Positions 46,528-58,849 are shown, counted from the stretch's first letter. The stretch: DNA of 64,000 bases from Heracleum sosnowskyi (GCA_030848705.1 JAUIZM010000012.1:4590679-4654678), one strand, 5' to 3'. Notes: a model not told the origin generated them from the sequence alone. Numbers and translations are program-made.

Positions 46528-46776
46528 CTCCCTCCGTCCTATTCATTGGTTAACATTTGAAATGAAGCGGTCGTCACGCATTTTAAGGCTCCTATAAAAT
46601 ATAGTTCCATTATTTATTTTTAATTTTTTTCTTTTTTGAATAAAAATCCAAACATTTAATTTTTATTCAGAAGAAAAAAAATTAAAACAATTAATGGAAC
46701 TATATTTTAAATAAGCCTTAAAATGCGTGCCGGACCTTTTCTTCCAAATGTTAACTTGCTGTTGGGATTGAGGGAA
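46528..46776. mobile_element. Stowaway-type MITE (249 bp)
   Basis: Begins CTCCCTCCGTCCTATTCATT and ends in the inverted counterpart (gggattgagggaa), with TA on both sides (46526-46527, 46777-46778). Most of the element is one long imperfect inverted repeat, so its RNA would fold into a hairpin. Confidence 0.85.
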
Positions 46777-46874
46777 TAAAAAACAATTACTCTTTGCTTT
46801 CGGTCACAGTCTCTAATTAAGTCCGCTTAGTCTGTTTGTACTATTGATATGGATAAATAATCCTTTCAGCTGTA

Positions 46875-47275
46875 CTAGCTTATAACCCGTGCCAAGCACG
46901 GGCCAAGTATAAATCGACATTAAAATATTAGTATTAATAAATTATTAATAAATATTATTTAAAATGTATTTCTCGAGAATTGAATGATAAAAAATATATA
47001 ATAAATAAATAACTATTTAATTATGTAGTTATAGACAATCGAACTGTGCATAAAGCTAAAGAAATTAAAGTAAATAAATAAATCTTATATAATTATGTAG
47101 TTGTAAGGATTCGAACCCTGGATGAAGGTAAATAATTTAAAGTAAATAAATCATGTATAATTATGTAGTTGTGAGGAATCGAACCCGGGTTAAGTGATAA
47201 CCAAATTTGGTACTTTGGTACTTTAGTACCGCGCACCATTTTCACATTGTTTTGCTTATTAATAAAGAGTATAGA
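46875..47275 (-). mobile_element. Compact non-autonomous Helitron, both ends visible (401 bp)
   Basis: On the minus strand it starts TCTATACTCTTTATTAATAA after a host A (47276). It ends with stem CCCGTGC/GCACGGG, a spacer and CTAG (46878-46875), followed by host T. This fits AT-target insertion. Inside are three units about 65 bp long, each with a 'gaatcgaaccc'-type motif (about 47035, 47108, 47170), equal to tRNA B-box-like GGTTCGATTC on the element strand. No protein is encoded. Confidence 0.8.
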
Positions 47276-47470
47276 TGCGAGATAATGTATCAGATTTTGA
47301 ATTTGTCACCCAAGACTGGAAAATTAAATCGTGGTTCTACTGTAATAATGTAAGTTAAGATGGGCAACGAACTTAGTTTTGCAAATAAAAATAATGTGAT
47401 TTTGGACACGAAAATAGTGACCAAAAATTATTATCAAAATACAATAAGAACATACAAGCAAACCTGTTTC

Positions 47471-50284
47471 CTAAGCCCGAATGATCTGCCCCTTCCGCAT
47501 CCTCGGTTTGTTTTGTGTCCTTCCAAATTTCTGAACAATCTTACGAATCAGCCAGGGGTGTCTATCTGTCGTAATGTCTCCCATAACATACCCTACTACA
47601 AGCCCACTTCCAAGTCCTGCTAAGATGAATAGCCAATCAAATCCACATGGAAACTTATCTTCATCAGAATCATCATCATTGTCATCAGGTGGTGACTGCA
47701 CAGTTCCGCAATTCTTAGATAACGGGAACCCACAAAGTCCCGAGTTTTCCATGTAAGAATTATTGTCAAATGTTCTGAACTGCGGGCCTTGTGGTATGTG
47801 ACCACTTAGGAGGTTGTGAGACACATTGAAGAATGCGAGAAAATTGAGTTGTACACTGCTAACTGTTCAGGGATGACTCCTGACAGCTTGTTCTGTGAAA
47901 GGTCTAAAGATTCAAGCTTTGTTAGGTTCCCGAGGGATGGTGGAATTGGACCTGTAAGATCATTGTTTGAAAGGTTGAGCAACTGGAGAGCCACTAGACT
48001 TCCAAGGGATTCTGGAATATGCCCTGTGAATTTGTTACTTGAAAGGTTGATGACAGTGAAGATATTTGAAATCTTTTGGTACTCTGTCTCTACACCTTTG
48101 TTGGTAAGAATTATTGAGGTGGAATATGAGAAAGTGAATGGAAAATAGTTATGGCCAAAAAAGAATGTAAATCTCATATTTGTCTGCATATATGCTTCCA
48201 TGTCTGTACGGGAAACTTTCATTGCATTCCAATTCTGGATATAAGATACAGGCAAAACACCAGTTAAAGAGTTATGAGAGAGATCAATAATGCACAACAT
48301 TGGGAACTCTGAAGGATTCCCCGGACTTCCGATTTCACCATAAAACATGTTGGAATGCAGAAGTAGAACTTGTAGTTGTTCAAGAGTCCCCAGCCAAGTT
48401 GGGAAACTTTGTTTCATCTGATTATTCGATAAGTCCAAAATCTGTAGCATTTTACAATTTGACAACGATTTTGGAACTTCCCCTGTTAACTGGTTTTGAC
48501 TCAAGTCCATCACCTTCAAATCACATTGTTTTGTGTATATCTGAGGAATTGAACCAGAAAAGTTGTTGTTTTGGAGAAGAAGGGCTTCCAAAGAATTGGC
48601 AAGGCACTGTGGAATTGGTCCAATCATGTTGTTATTTGAAAAATCTAGTACTTTAAGAGACTTGACACCACAAATCATGGGTGAAATTTTTCCGGTTAAT
48701 CTGTTGCTATACACCACGTACAAATTTGTCTTTGGTGGTGGAACGGGGAGATTCCCATGTAGCATATTATCGCTTATGTCTATGTATCCTAAACTGTTAC
48801 TCAAAATGGCAACCGGATTCAATTCGAAGGCTGTTAGGTAGTTATCACTAAGGATAATTACCTCCAAATAAGTGCTTGCATTCCAAATCCAGTGTGGTAT
48901 ATTACCATGAATATTGTTTCCCTTCAGAAGAAGAATCCTTAATTTACTGAGGAACTGCAGAAAGTGTGGGAACTCCGTTAAGTTACAGTAGCTCAAATCT
49001 AAAAATTCAAGCTTGGGAAGAGTGAAGTTCATGTGATCGGCGACAAGAATATTGCAGTGAGATACAGTGAGAAAGTTTAGGTTTCTTGAACTCACAAAAA
49101 AGTCAGCCTCTACTGTGCCAATAAAGTTATTATTTCTAAGAGAAAGAAATTCCAGGTTATTGAGTTGAGAAATCGACCGAGGAATTTGACCTGTTAGCTC
49201 ATTCAAACTCAGATCTAATTCAATTAATTGGGTCATGTTCATCAGCAACAACGGGATTTCACCAACCAAGTAATTATCGTAAAGGCTAAGATGAGTAAGT
49301 TGGGTTAGGTTTGCTAGAGATGGTGGGATTTCACCAACCAAGTAATTACTGTCAAGGAAAAGATGAGTAAGTTGGGTTAGGTTTGCAAAAGACGGTGGGA
49401 CGTCACCATATAGATTGCTATCCACAAGGTTCAAATAAGTGAGTTTACTTAGCTTGTCAAGCCAAGAAAGGTCCCCTGAACTATTGAACATGTTATATCC
49501 AACTGATAAACAATTGAGTTGGGTCAGGTTACCGATTGAGGGCGGAATTGATCCCGAAAAATAGCAACTTCTGAGTCGCAACCTAGTGACTGACTGCAGA
49601 TTCCCGATTGAGACTGGTATGCTACCAGAGAAATTTGTTGAAGAAATATCAAGTTCCGTGAAGGAGCTTGTTTTGTTAAACTCTGGAAGGTGACCGCTGA
49701 GATTCTGATTGTGACTCACATTAAGAACAAGCAGTCCTGGTAGATTGAAAATGGTAATCGGAAAGTCTCCATACATAGAGTTGTAAGACAGATCGAGGGA
49801 AGTTAATTTAGACAATCCTGACAACTCGAGTGGAATTTGGCCTGAAAATGAAGAGTATGAGGTTTATAAAGGATAAATATGAAAGATGGGAGATCTCGGG
49901 TGGGATTGCAGAGTTCATGAAGTCATTATCTGCAAGGTTTAAGTTCTGGAGATGAACAAGGCTGAACAGGGTGCTGTTGGAGTGAAGAGTAGCAGTTATT
50001 AGACTGCTACTGAGGTCAACACCAATAACGTGACCAGTAGCATCATCACACTCAACCCCGTCCCACGAGCAGCAATCAGTGCTGCTGCTATTTCCTCTAG
50101 CCTTCCAAAATGCAGTCTTCAAGTAAGCAGATGAATTAGAAGAGGCAAAAAGGCTTTGCTTAAAATGTAAAAGAGCAGACCTTTCGTGATCGTGGCATGA
50201 CTGAGTAGTATTAATGGTATAGGACATAGCAATGACATGAAGAGAGTACAGAATTAAGAGTTTAAAGCTATGTGGCGCGGCCAT
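47471..50284 (-). pseudogene. Receptor-like protein (RLP3), two frameshifts
   Basis: ATG at 50284: signal peptide (FKLLILYSLHVIAMS), LRRNT (CHDHERSALLHFKQSL; DCCSWDGVECDD), then a 672-codon LRR block (49824-47806). The C-terminal part is acidic (DDNDDDSDEDK), with a membrane helix (WLFILAGLGSGLVVGYVMG) and a basic tail (KPRMRKGQIIRA). Same RLP architecture as RLP1, no kinase. Frame break 1 near 49850 fits loss of TC from a CTCTC run; break 2 near 47855 fits a 2-bp gain (EQLAV then out of frame). It is the least damaged of the three and would be about 940 residues long. Confidence 0.92.
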
Positions 50285-50681
50285 GGCAGATAATCAAATA
50301 CTAGCTCTGTGTGAATTCCTGTGATATGGGCAGTTTAATAGTTGATGTCTTACTCTGTAACTAATTATAATTTGCACTAGTATTTATATGCACACAATAT
50401 GAATCTTTTGTATGAAGAATTATGCAGACTTTTCGTGATCATGGCACAATGTAGTAGTAGTGGTGGTAATGGACATTGTAATAACATGAATAGAGTGTAG
50501 CAGAAACAAGAAAAACAAGAGTTTAAAGTAGCTTTGTGTCATGGCAGATATTGAAGTAGCTTTGTGTGAATTCCTGTGATATGGGCAGTTCAATAGTTGA
50601 TGTCTTACTCTGTAACTAATTTTAATTTGCACTAGTATTTATATGCACACAATGTGAATCTTTTGTATGAAGAATTATGCA
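50175..50681 (-). repeat. Tandem duplication of RLP3 promoter and signal-peptide region
   Basis: Two copies of about 250 bp (50175-50423, 50424-50681) share the upstream sequence (tgtgaattcctgtgatatgg) and the first coding residues. The outer copy encodes MTQSYFKLLFFLFLLHSIHV ... CHDHEKSA and stops at the junction. It is an RLP 5' stub with its own upstream region. Confidence 0.88.
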
Positions 50682-50977
50682 AGAAATATCGAAATTGGAT
50701 GATTCTTCTGTCTCAAGTCTGAACGACTTGACTAAATACCACAACAGATTATCACAACAAGAGACACATGTTGTGTTTAACGTTTTACGCTAGAGAAGTA
50801 TAGTCGTTTTCACCCATATTTTTAGAAAATATTTGCAAACATACGATTTTGATCAATTATTATTTTTTTGGATAAAAACGTAAAAATATATTGCAAATTT
50901 GCATAGCACACCTTCATATCATTTGGGCGACATATTGTCCAAATTTTTGTATCTTATCAATTTCCTTGCATGAATTG

Positions 50978-51066
50978 TTTTCAAATGTTTTGAACTGCGA
51001 CTTTGTGGTATGTGACCACTTCCTTGGTTGTTTTCCACGTTGAAGAACGCTTGAAAATTGAGTGAA
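50978..51066 (-). pseudogene. Short RLP C-terminal scrap
   Basis: The minus strand reads LNFQAFFNV...SGHIPQ in pieces. It matches the last LRR and LNFLAFFNVSHNLLSGHIPQ of RLP1 and RLP3 with several indels. Confidence 0.7.
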
Positions 51067-51221
51067 CTTGTGATACACTTCCTCCGCTTGTTTGACTTTT
51101 TTTTATCAAACTAAATTTTGAACTACTTTGAAAAATTATTGACTTACATTTTTATAAATCTGAGAAATGTAAGTTATGATAAATTATCTATATTTTTCTG
51201 TCATTTTATTTATTAATTATA

Positions 51222-51960
51222 CTAGATTAAAACCCGTGCGATGCACGGATTGTTAATTATTATTTTAATATTTTATTAATTGTAATTGTGCAAAATATAA
51301 GTAGACATGTTAAAATAGTTAAACATTTTTAATTAATTAAAAACATTAAAACGGATTTTAAAATAAATAAGTATGGGTTTGCCCGTTATATTTTTGGAAA
51401 TGAGGGGTTTTAGTAAGAAAAAATAAAAAATGTAACATATATTTAGTTTAAAAATGTTAATGCCCGTGATATTTTTGGAAAATGAGGTTTTAAAATTTAA
51501 TAATTAAAAGTATTTAAATACATTTTAAAATAAATAAGTAAAAGGTTTCCTGTAATATTTTTGGAAAAATAATGGATTTTGGTGAGAAAAATAGAAAAAG
51601 TAAATTGTAAAAGACAATTTCCCATGATATATTTAGAAAAGGAGGGACTTTGTTCGAAAAAATATATAATGTGTTTTAGCTGAAAAAAGTAATTGGTTAT
51701 AAATAGGTATTTGATTATTTATATTTTAATATTTTTAGTAATTGTATTGGTTAAGAAAAATAAGTAGATATGTTAAAATAGGTAAACTTTTAAAAATAAT
51801 TATAATATTAAAATAGGTTTAAAAATAAATAACTAAATGTTTGTCCGTGATATTTTTGGAAAAAGAGGGATTTTAGTAAGGAAAAATAGAAAAACTAACA
51901 TTTTTTAGTTAAAAATGTAATTGCCTAAAAAATAGAAAAAATAATGTATTTTAGGTGAAA
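51222..51960 (-). mobile_element. Helitron-like element, minus strand, 5' end unclear
   Basis: The 3' terminus on the minus strand is hairpin ccgtgc/gcacgg (51234-51247), a spacer, CTAG (51225-51222), then T. The body has about five diverged repeats of 'cccgtgatatttttggaaaa' and matches the element at 15930-16227 in inverted orientation. The right limit is only where similarity fades. Confidence 0.55.
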
Positions 51961-52101
51961 AATGTAATTGATTTAACATATGATGTACATAATTTAAGTT
52001 ACAAAATTAGCAAATTTGACGAAGAAAAATTAAAACAAGTAGGCAGGGGATGAAATAAGTAGCATTATATCAACTTTTCATTGAATCAATTTTAAAGATA
52101 T

Positions 52102-52107
52102 CTATAT

Positions 52108-52159
<52 letters not shown>
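52102..52159. repeat. (TA)n microsatellite
   Basis: About 58 bp of nearly pure TA repeats. Confidence 0.95.
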
Positions 52160-52163
<4 letters not shown>

Positions 52164-52542
52164 TTTATTATAATATTACAATTATTTATTTGACCAATAT
52201 TTAATTAACAATAAAAAAATCAATACAATAACAAAACTTTATACATTTTGCTAATAATAATTATAAATGTACTTATCTAGGGAAGTCGGATTTAATAATA
52301 AACTTACGTTAGTATGAAAAATATTAGTGAAGTCAATGATAGTTGTCCCGTTTTAAGAAAAACGTCTAAAAATTGACAGCAACAAAAGATAAACGACTAG
52401 TCCTAATTATAAAGTGTCTGCACTCTGAACGTCTTGATCAAATACCACCAATCAAGTGTCTATTAGTCATTCGATGCTATGATCTACGTCATTAAGCTTA
52501 CGAGTTTCATGGTAGAGAAGGTTTCAGCATTTTAATTAAGAA

Positions 52543-53540
52543 ACTGCAAATAGGCGTCATCAAACTCTGCAGGATACTATTTTGGGGCGAATTTACGTTT
52601 CAGTTCTCATCGGTGAGACCCCGAACCTTAAATTTATAGGAACTTGAGATCTTGTTCAAGTATGGTGACACATTTGATGCAATGATCTATTTCCCAAGCT
52701 TTATTGGGCTTAAGAGTTTCATGCTGGAGAAGGTTTCAGAATTTTAATTTTCTCAAATTCAGTTTCATTCAGCAATGAATGTAAACTTAAACTTAAACAG
52801 GCACTTGTAAATCTGAAGTATACTATATGTGCTACGGACCGTTTGTAAATTTGTAGTTTCAGGTCTAACAGAATTGACATTTCGTCATTACTGAAATGAA
52901 ATGTGAAGTTGATTCACTATTACGTTCAGCTCTCATCCCCCAGACCCGGAACCTAAACTTTCCAGGCTTCTTTTTTTTTTTTTTTGGCTAAATAAGTAAC
53001 TTTGTAGGAACTTGAGATTCAATGTTGTTCAGGTACGATAGCACATTTGATGCAATATTGATCCATGTCCAAAGTTTTATTGGGCTCGCGGATGTTGCAG
53101 TGGAGAAGATTTCAGCTTTTCAATTCTCAAATTCAGTTTCATTTAGCAATGAATGCAAAATTTAACTTAAACCATGTTCTCTGTGACCAGCTGCAGCTCC
53201 TTGATAAATATTGCAGCACAAGTCCTTGTAAGTTGTAAATATGAATTGTTCTCTTATTTGACGTCACAGGCAAATTGGAGCCAAGAAAAACTTTAAACTA
53301 ACCAAACAAAAACAATGGAGTTCCTTATTTAAGTACAAGATAACTTACCAACAACTAGAAAATCACATCCTTAGTTATGGAACAGTGCATTCAGAAATAA
53401 CAACATGCAACACCAAGTCTTGTTTCCTAGTTTCGAAAAATCTGCCTCTTCCGCCTCTTGTTCTTTTGTGTCCCTCCATAGCTCTCAACAATTTGATCAA
53501 TTAGCCAGGGGTGTGTATCTGTTGAAATGTTTCCCATATC
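52543..53540 (-). repeat. Duplicated RLP1 3' flank with RLP C-terminal stub
   Basis: Bases about 52920-53540 repeat 20970-21626, including the last RLP1 codons (the basic tail near 53438-53475 and HPWLI...). The copy is cut off inside the cytosolic tail at about 53540. A more diverged copy of part of the same flank lies just before it (52543-52800), so the block was duplicated more than once. The stub cannot encode a receptor. Confidence 0.85.
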
Positions 53541-53934
53541 TATTGAGCATGTTCAAGAATGACTTGGAGAGGAATATAAGAATCAAGCGAGCTCAAGCAC
53601 ATATAAGCCATTGAACTTTCCTAAAGATTCTCCTCCTAATGTGACGATAACCCAATTTCTCAACTTCAGCTTTTGGACGTGTCAAAAGAATTTCAAATAT
53701 ATTGTTTCTCCTAAACATGGTTATAAGACAAGTGCACAAGTATAAACAATCGATAATAAAAAGATATGAATCAAGTATTCCACATAGGAAATTCAAGAGT
53801 ACGAACATGCTTTTTACATATGCTAATATTTGTAGAGACCCTTAATCCTAAAAGTACCTAACTTTTACAGCTCTGAACTTGCTTCCTCAACTGTAACATA
53901 GTTCCGAATTCTCATCAACTTGAGACACTTCTTC
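53541..53934. other. No recognised feature
   Basis: Small ORFs on both strands (53405-53614, 53593-53808) have no family resemblance. Origin unknown. Confidence 0.4.
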
Positions 53935-54240
53935 ATTACATAAATATTCATAAAACAAAATTAAACTATTTTTTTAAAAAAATAATTAAAAATTAGTCAA
54001 ATAGTCCAAAGTGATTCTACATCAGAATCAAATCTACCTAAAATAATGCTGCAGCAGAATCGAATTTAAAATCAATATTTTTTATTCAAATTTTAAATGT
54101 TAAATTTTTTATAAATTTTGTATATGCAAATATTCTACATTAGAATCAGATTATATATTTTATGAAAAAAAAATAAAATTATTTATGAGATTCTATAATA
54201 GAAAATATGATTCTCCTCTCGATTCTCTATTGGAACAATG
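53935..54240 (-). mobile_element. Second copy of the 20.3-kb MULE-type MITE, inverted
   Basis: Matches 20259-20620 in reverse orientation, including the 'gagattctataatagaa' and 'ggccattgttc' segments. The left terminal repeat is degraded or missing. Confidence 0.7.
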
Positions 54241-55228
54241 GCCTAGACATGTATAATATAAATAGCTTAAAAACATGTGCATATAAATATTAATATTAAT
54301 ATAATTTCTTGTACGAGCATTTCTATGCATCAAAATAATTTTGTAATTAGAAATATGGTAAATGATAATATTTTGATTTTATCTTATATTTATTATGTAG
54401 TAATTTTGTAATATTTTATATAGTTTTCATGAACTAAATAATTTTTAATTTGATTACGTTTCATAAACTTGGGTAGCCATTTATAAGATAAAAATCACAT
54501 GATTTTTTAATTTTAAAAAAATTAATTTAATTTTCGTTAAATGAATCTTATCAAATTGAATAATTGAGTATAATATAAAAACATGTATTTTCTATGTAGA
54601 CTCTCATGTGTATCTAATGCAATAATAATATATTTGTAAAATATAAAATTGGACATGTATATAAAATTCTACTTTGAGACATGTTAAAAATCTCTTATTA
54701 TTATATAAACGCCATCCTTATGTAAGATACAACTATATGAAAGTTTTCGTTTCAAATTCATTTTATTTAATATTTCAATAAAAAATTCTAACCTCGTGGA
54801 TTTGAACATGACATAAATTAAGCAAATATGAAATTTTTTAAGTAAATAAATGATTTAAATCAAATATTTTTTAACAAAAAAAATAATAAATCTTCACCGT
54901 TAAAATTATATAAAAAACAATATCGTTATGAAATCAATAATTTATAATATATATTAATGAACCTAATTATATTATAAGTTATACTAAGGAAAACAAACAC
55001 ATACCACCTTTAAAAAAATCATTTTACTAAAACTTATATTAACATACCTATTTATATTAAACTATATAAACAACCATTCTGATTTAATTTAAACATACTT
55101 CTAAGTTATAATTATTTGAAAAATCACGAGAGATATCATGAGAATATATGGCTTACCTAATAAATTGGGATAACATGAGAATATATGGCTTACCTAATAA
55201 ATTTTTTATAATAAATTTAAAGAATAAT
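54241..55228. other. AT-rich non-coding sequence
   Basis: No coding signal. A 35-bp direct duplication (gagaatatatggcttaccta) sits at about 55139-55200. Confidence 0.5.
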
Positions 55229-55635
55229 GTAGCACAGTGGTTGGAACATGAAGTTCCTTAGAGGAAGTTTCAAGTTCAATTCTCAATTATTACACAAATC
55301 CACACATTTTTAGCATACTTATAAAAAAATGACATTTTTGCAAATTTTTTGATATACGGGATAAAAATGTAACTTCACCGTCATTTTTGTGGCTCATTTT
55401 GCCCCTAGATGGCATATTTATTACTTCTACTTCTATATATTAAATAGGCCTAAGGGGCAAATTGAGCCAATAAAATGACTGTGAAATTATAATTTTACAT
55501 TTTTTTTATTGAAAAATCACAAAAATGCCACTCTTTACAATTTATGCAATAAAATAGTTAAATTTGAATTGCTTTAATGAATCGAACCTCTAAACTCAAT
55601 TTTGAAAGTTCATGTCACTACCGATTGTGCCACAC
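55229..55635. repeat. Long imperfect inverted repeat with tRNA-like motifs
   Basis: Left arm begins gtagcacagtggttgga; the right arm ends with the inverse (gattgtgccacac). Both arms carry matching 'tttgcccct' and 'aaaatgactgtgaa' themes about a centre near 55430. The outer parts resemble tRNA A- and B-boxes (ttcaagttcaattc at 55269-55282; minus-strand gaggttcgat at 55590-55581). Two head-to-head copies of one repeat, or a fold-back element. Confidence 0.65.
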
Positions 55636-57367
55636 TAATTATTAACTTTACTTTAAAAATCTTATTAGATTAATCACGTTTTCGACTTTTATCCTTTTTT
55701 TTTATTTTAACTTTTGAGCAAATAAAATAATGATTCATATTATTTATATCCATATATTTATAAAAATTACAGAAATGATATCTTCAGTATTTAAATTAAA
55801 AGAGGTTGAATTTGCGTAGCCATTGAAAATCGAATCGTAAGCTCCTTAGATAAATTTATTTTTATTATCAACGATGCTACATTGAATTTTGAGTTTACTC
55901 TAAAAACATTATTAGATAAAGTGTATTATCTCTTCATATTTCTTTTAATACTTTAACTTTTGAGTGACCAACATGTTATTTTATTATTTATATGACATGT
56001 TTATACAATTTGTTTTTTAATTTTAACTTTTCAGTAAATGAAATGTTAGTTCTTATTATTTACATAACTTCATATTTTTTAGTTTTCTTGTTTTTATGTA
56101 TATAGTTATGTATTCAATTATCGTTAGAAAATTTTACTCCACATTTATTTTTTCGATTAAATATCAATTAGGTTATTAATTGTTATGTGATTTATATTTT
56201 TATATAATAATATGTTGTTTATTATATTTTATATAGAATATTCGGGTGTTAATACATAAATATAATATTAAAATTTATAAGTAACATATTGTCGGTTACT
56301 TCTACTATTTAAAAATAGATTCTAAGTTGCACACATCATTGTAAAAAATGGGAATCAGTGTAAGGGTTGTTTGGAATAATTTTTGCAACTCGACCTAATT
56401 ATATCGTTTTGAATCTTTTTGACCCAACCTGCAAAATATAAATTTACAACTCAATCCTACTTATAGTACATCAGTTTGGGTCGGATTGCATCAGTTTGAA
56501 TGGTTTAAATAATTTTATTACAAAAGAAATATATTATACAATATCTCTTATTTGAAAAATCTAAGTAAACTAAAACATGTATAACTTACGATTTAATGTT
56601 AATATTTTTTTTTGAATAATTATAATTTTAATAATATAATTATGTACATATATATTTATAAATGTCATAAATGTCTGTATGATGTATTATCTAATGTATG
56701 GTTGTATATACAATATAAATATATTCAGTGTAAACCACTTAAAGTTTAGACATGTTAAACCAAATTTGCAGTACCATGTATTTTTGAATTATATACTAAC
56801 ACTAAAATTGTTGTACAATAAATCTAAAAGTTGCAATATAATGAATTTTGAATTACAATATAAATTCATGTTGATTATGATTTTTATTAAAAATAAAGAT
56901 CGTAAGTTGTCCGGAGATATAATGCATTAAATGTATAAAAAACAGACTTAATAGTGTAGTACACAGTGCAGTACAATATATTTAGTATATATGTGGTCTA
57001 AAAGGTCTAACATTTAAGTGGTCTACACTAAACATAACTCATCTATACTAAACATAACTCATCTATATATTTAAATATCAAACAAAATTTATAAGTTTAA
57101 CCGAGTTGGCCGAAAAATATAAATTTCATAACACAATCCGTTTAAATCGGTTTGAAATGTTTTTAACCTAATCAGGTATCAAATTTTCTTTATCGGCTTG
57201 GTCGGCCAAAAGTAGGGTTGGTTGGTTCGGTTTAATCAGGTTGGTAAACCGTGAACACCCTTAATCAGAGTATTCGGTTGAGCCACCATTTTGAGATTAA
57301 TCGAATGATTAGAGATTTTATGATGTGCATAGGTGACCAACTTTATATTTTATTTACAAGTACACTG
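55636..57367. other. AT-rich non-coding sequence
   Basis: A faint further copy of the tRNA-like repeat lies near 55755-55900. No other feature is supported. Confidence 0.45.
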
Positions 57368-57720
57368 ACAACATTCAGTTAAATACACATAAGTTTAGGT
57401 ATGTCCATATATTATATACGGACAACTATACTAAAATTATCATTTCTATTATATTTAATTATTTAAATTGATAAAATGCATTTCACGTCATTTAAAACTA
57501 AATTAAATTTTGGCAAATAAAAATAATAATTTGATATTTATCTTATAGAAATTTCTTCAAATTTTGTGAAATCTTATTAAATTAAAAAAAAGTTAAGAGA
57601 ACTTCTTTACAAATATAAGATAATTAAATTCAAAATATTATTATTTTCACATTTTTAATTACAAAACTATTCGACATAAGTATATAAGCAGACTCTTGCC
57701 TCACACGGGTACTATATACT
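57368..57720 (+). mobile_element. Diverged Helitron-family copy
   Basis: Resembles 60756-61173 along its length ('gataaaatgcatttcacgtc', 'ttttgtgaaatcttatta') and ends with a degenerate terminus (cctcacacgggtactatata ... cta) where the other copy has its hairpin and CTAG. Clearly older. Confidence 0.45.
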
Positions 57721-57739
57721 AAATCTCAACACAAGGACA

Positions 57740-58290
57740 AAGATTGTCATTTTAATGACTGTGAAGTTACGATTTTATCCTTATATTTTCTAAAATTACA
57801 AAACTGCCATTCTTTATTAATTATGTAAAAAATAGTGAAATTATGTTAATATTGGGAATCGAACCACTAACATTTTCCTATCAAACTCTTACCATAAACA
57901 ATTGTGCTACACATTATTTTGAGCTTACTTTCAAATTCTTATTATCAAATTCTTATTAGATTAGCCACCTCTTCTCCCATTACTTTTTATTTTAATTTTT
58001 GAGTAAATAAACATTGATTTATATTATTTCTAGAATATTCCATAGTATATAGTTACAAATTTTTTTTTAGCTATCGAGTATAATCTACAAATCTCTTTTG
58101 TCAATTTAAATTATTGATAAATGTCATTTCAATATCTGCGAATTTAAGATTTTACCCCTACATGTTAAAGAGTTACAAAAACGCCACCCGTTTTATATTT
58201 ATGCAAATAGTAGATGAAATTATGTTAATGTAGGGAATCGAACGACTAACATTCACTAATCAATCTCATACATAAGCACTGTACTACAGT
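57740..58290 (-). repeat. Two more copies of the tRNA-like repeat
   Basis: Each copy (about 57740-57912 and 58110-58290) carries 'gggaatcgaacc/g' and ends 'tgtgctacac' or 'tgtactacag'. On the minus strand this is tagcac-type A-box then GGTTCGATTCCC-type B-box. SINE-like or derived from a Helitron interior, as the same motif appears in the Helitron at 46875. Confidence 0.55.
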
Positions 58291-58849
58291 CTATTTTGAG
58301 TTTTCTTTAAAACTTTATTAGATAAACCATATTTTCTCCTCTTCTCCTATTTTTTTAAATGTTTTTACTTTTGAGTAAATAAAACATTGGTTCCCTTCAA
58401 AAAAAATAAAAAATAAAACGTTGGTTTATACTATTTATAAAATATTGCATAACATATAATTACAAAAAATATTTTAATAGATTGAGCATATTCTACAATT
58501 CTCTTTTGCCATTTTAAATGATTGATATAAAATTTTAAAATGATTATTTCAAATATGCGAGTCATATTATTTGGTCGACCAACTATTTAGACTTTCAGCT
58601 ATTTAGAGGTATGGTCTAAAAATAATATATATATATATATGTAATAATTGAATAGTATTTATGTTATATATTTAGAAAATAACGTAATTAATATTCAATA
58701 TAAAATAAAAAAATATAGGATTTTTTAAATCATAAATGTTACAAAACTGCAATAATTATTAATAATGACAAGTTAGACTATAACTCGAATAAAGTACGAT
58801 AATGTGAATTTTTATATAATATGGTACATTGATCAATACAATATGTAAT

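Noticed and set aside
47100..47210. Possible tRNA gene because of GGTTCGATTC-like motifs
   Set aside because: The motif repeats every 65 bp inside a Helitron and no cloverleaf with paired acceptor ends can be drawn.
51078..51110. Possible Stowaway end (cttcctccgcttgtttgac)
   Set aside because: Too far from the CTCCCTCCGTCCC consensus, with no partner end or TA pair.
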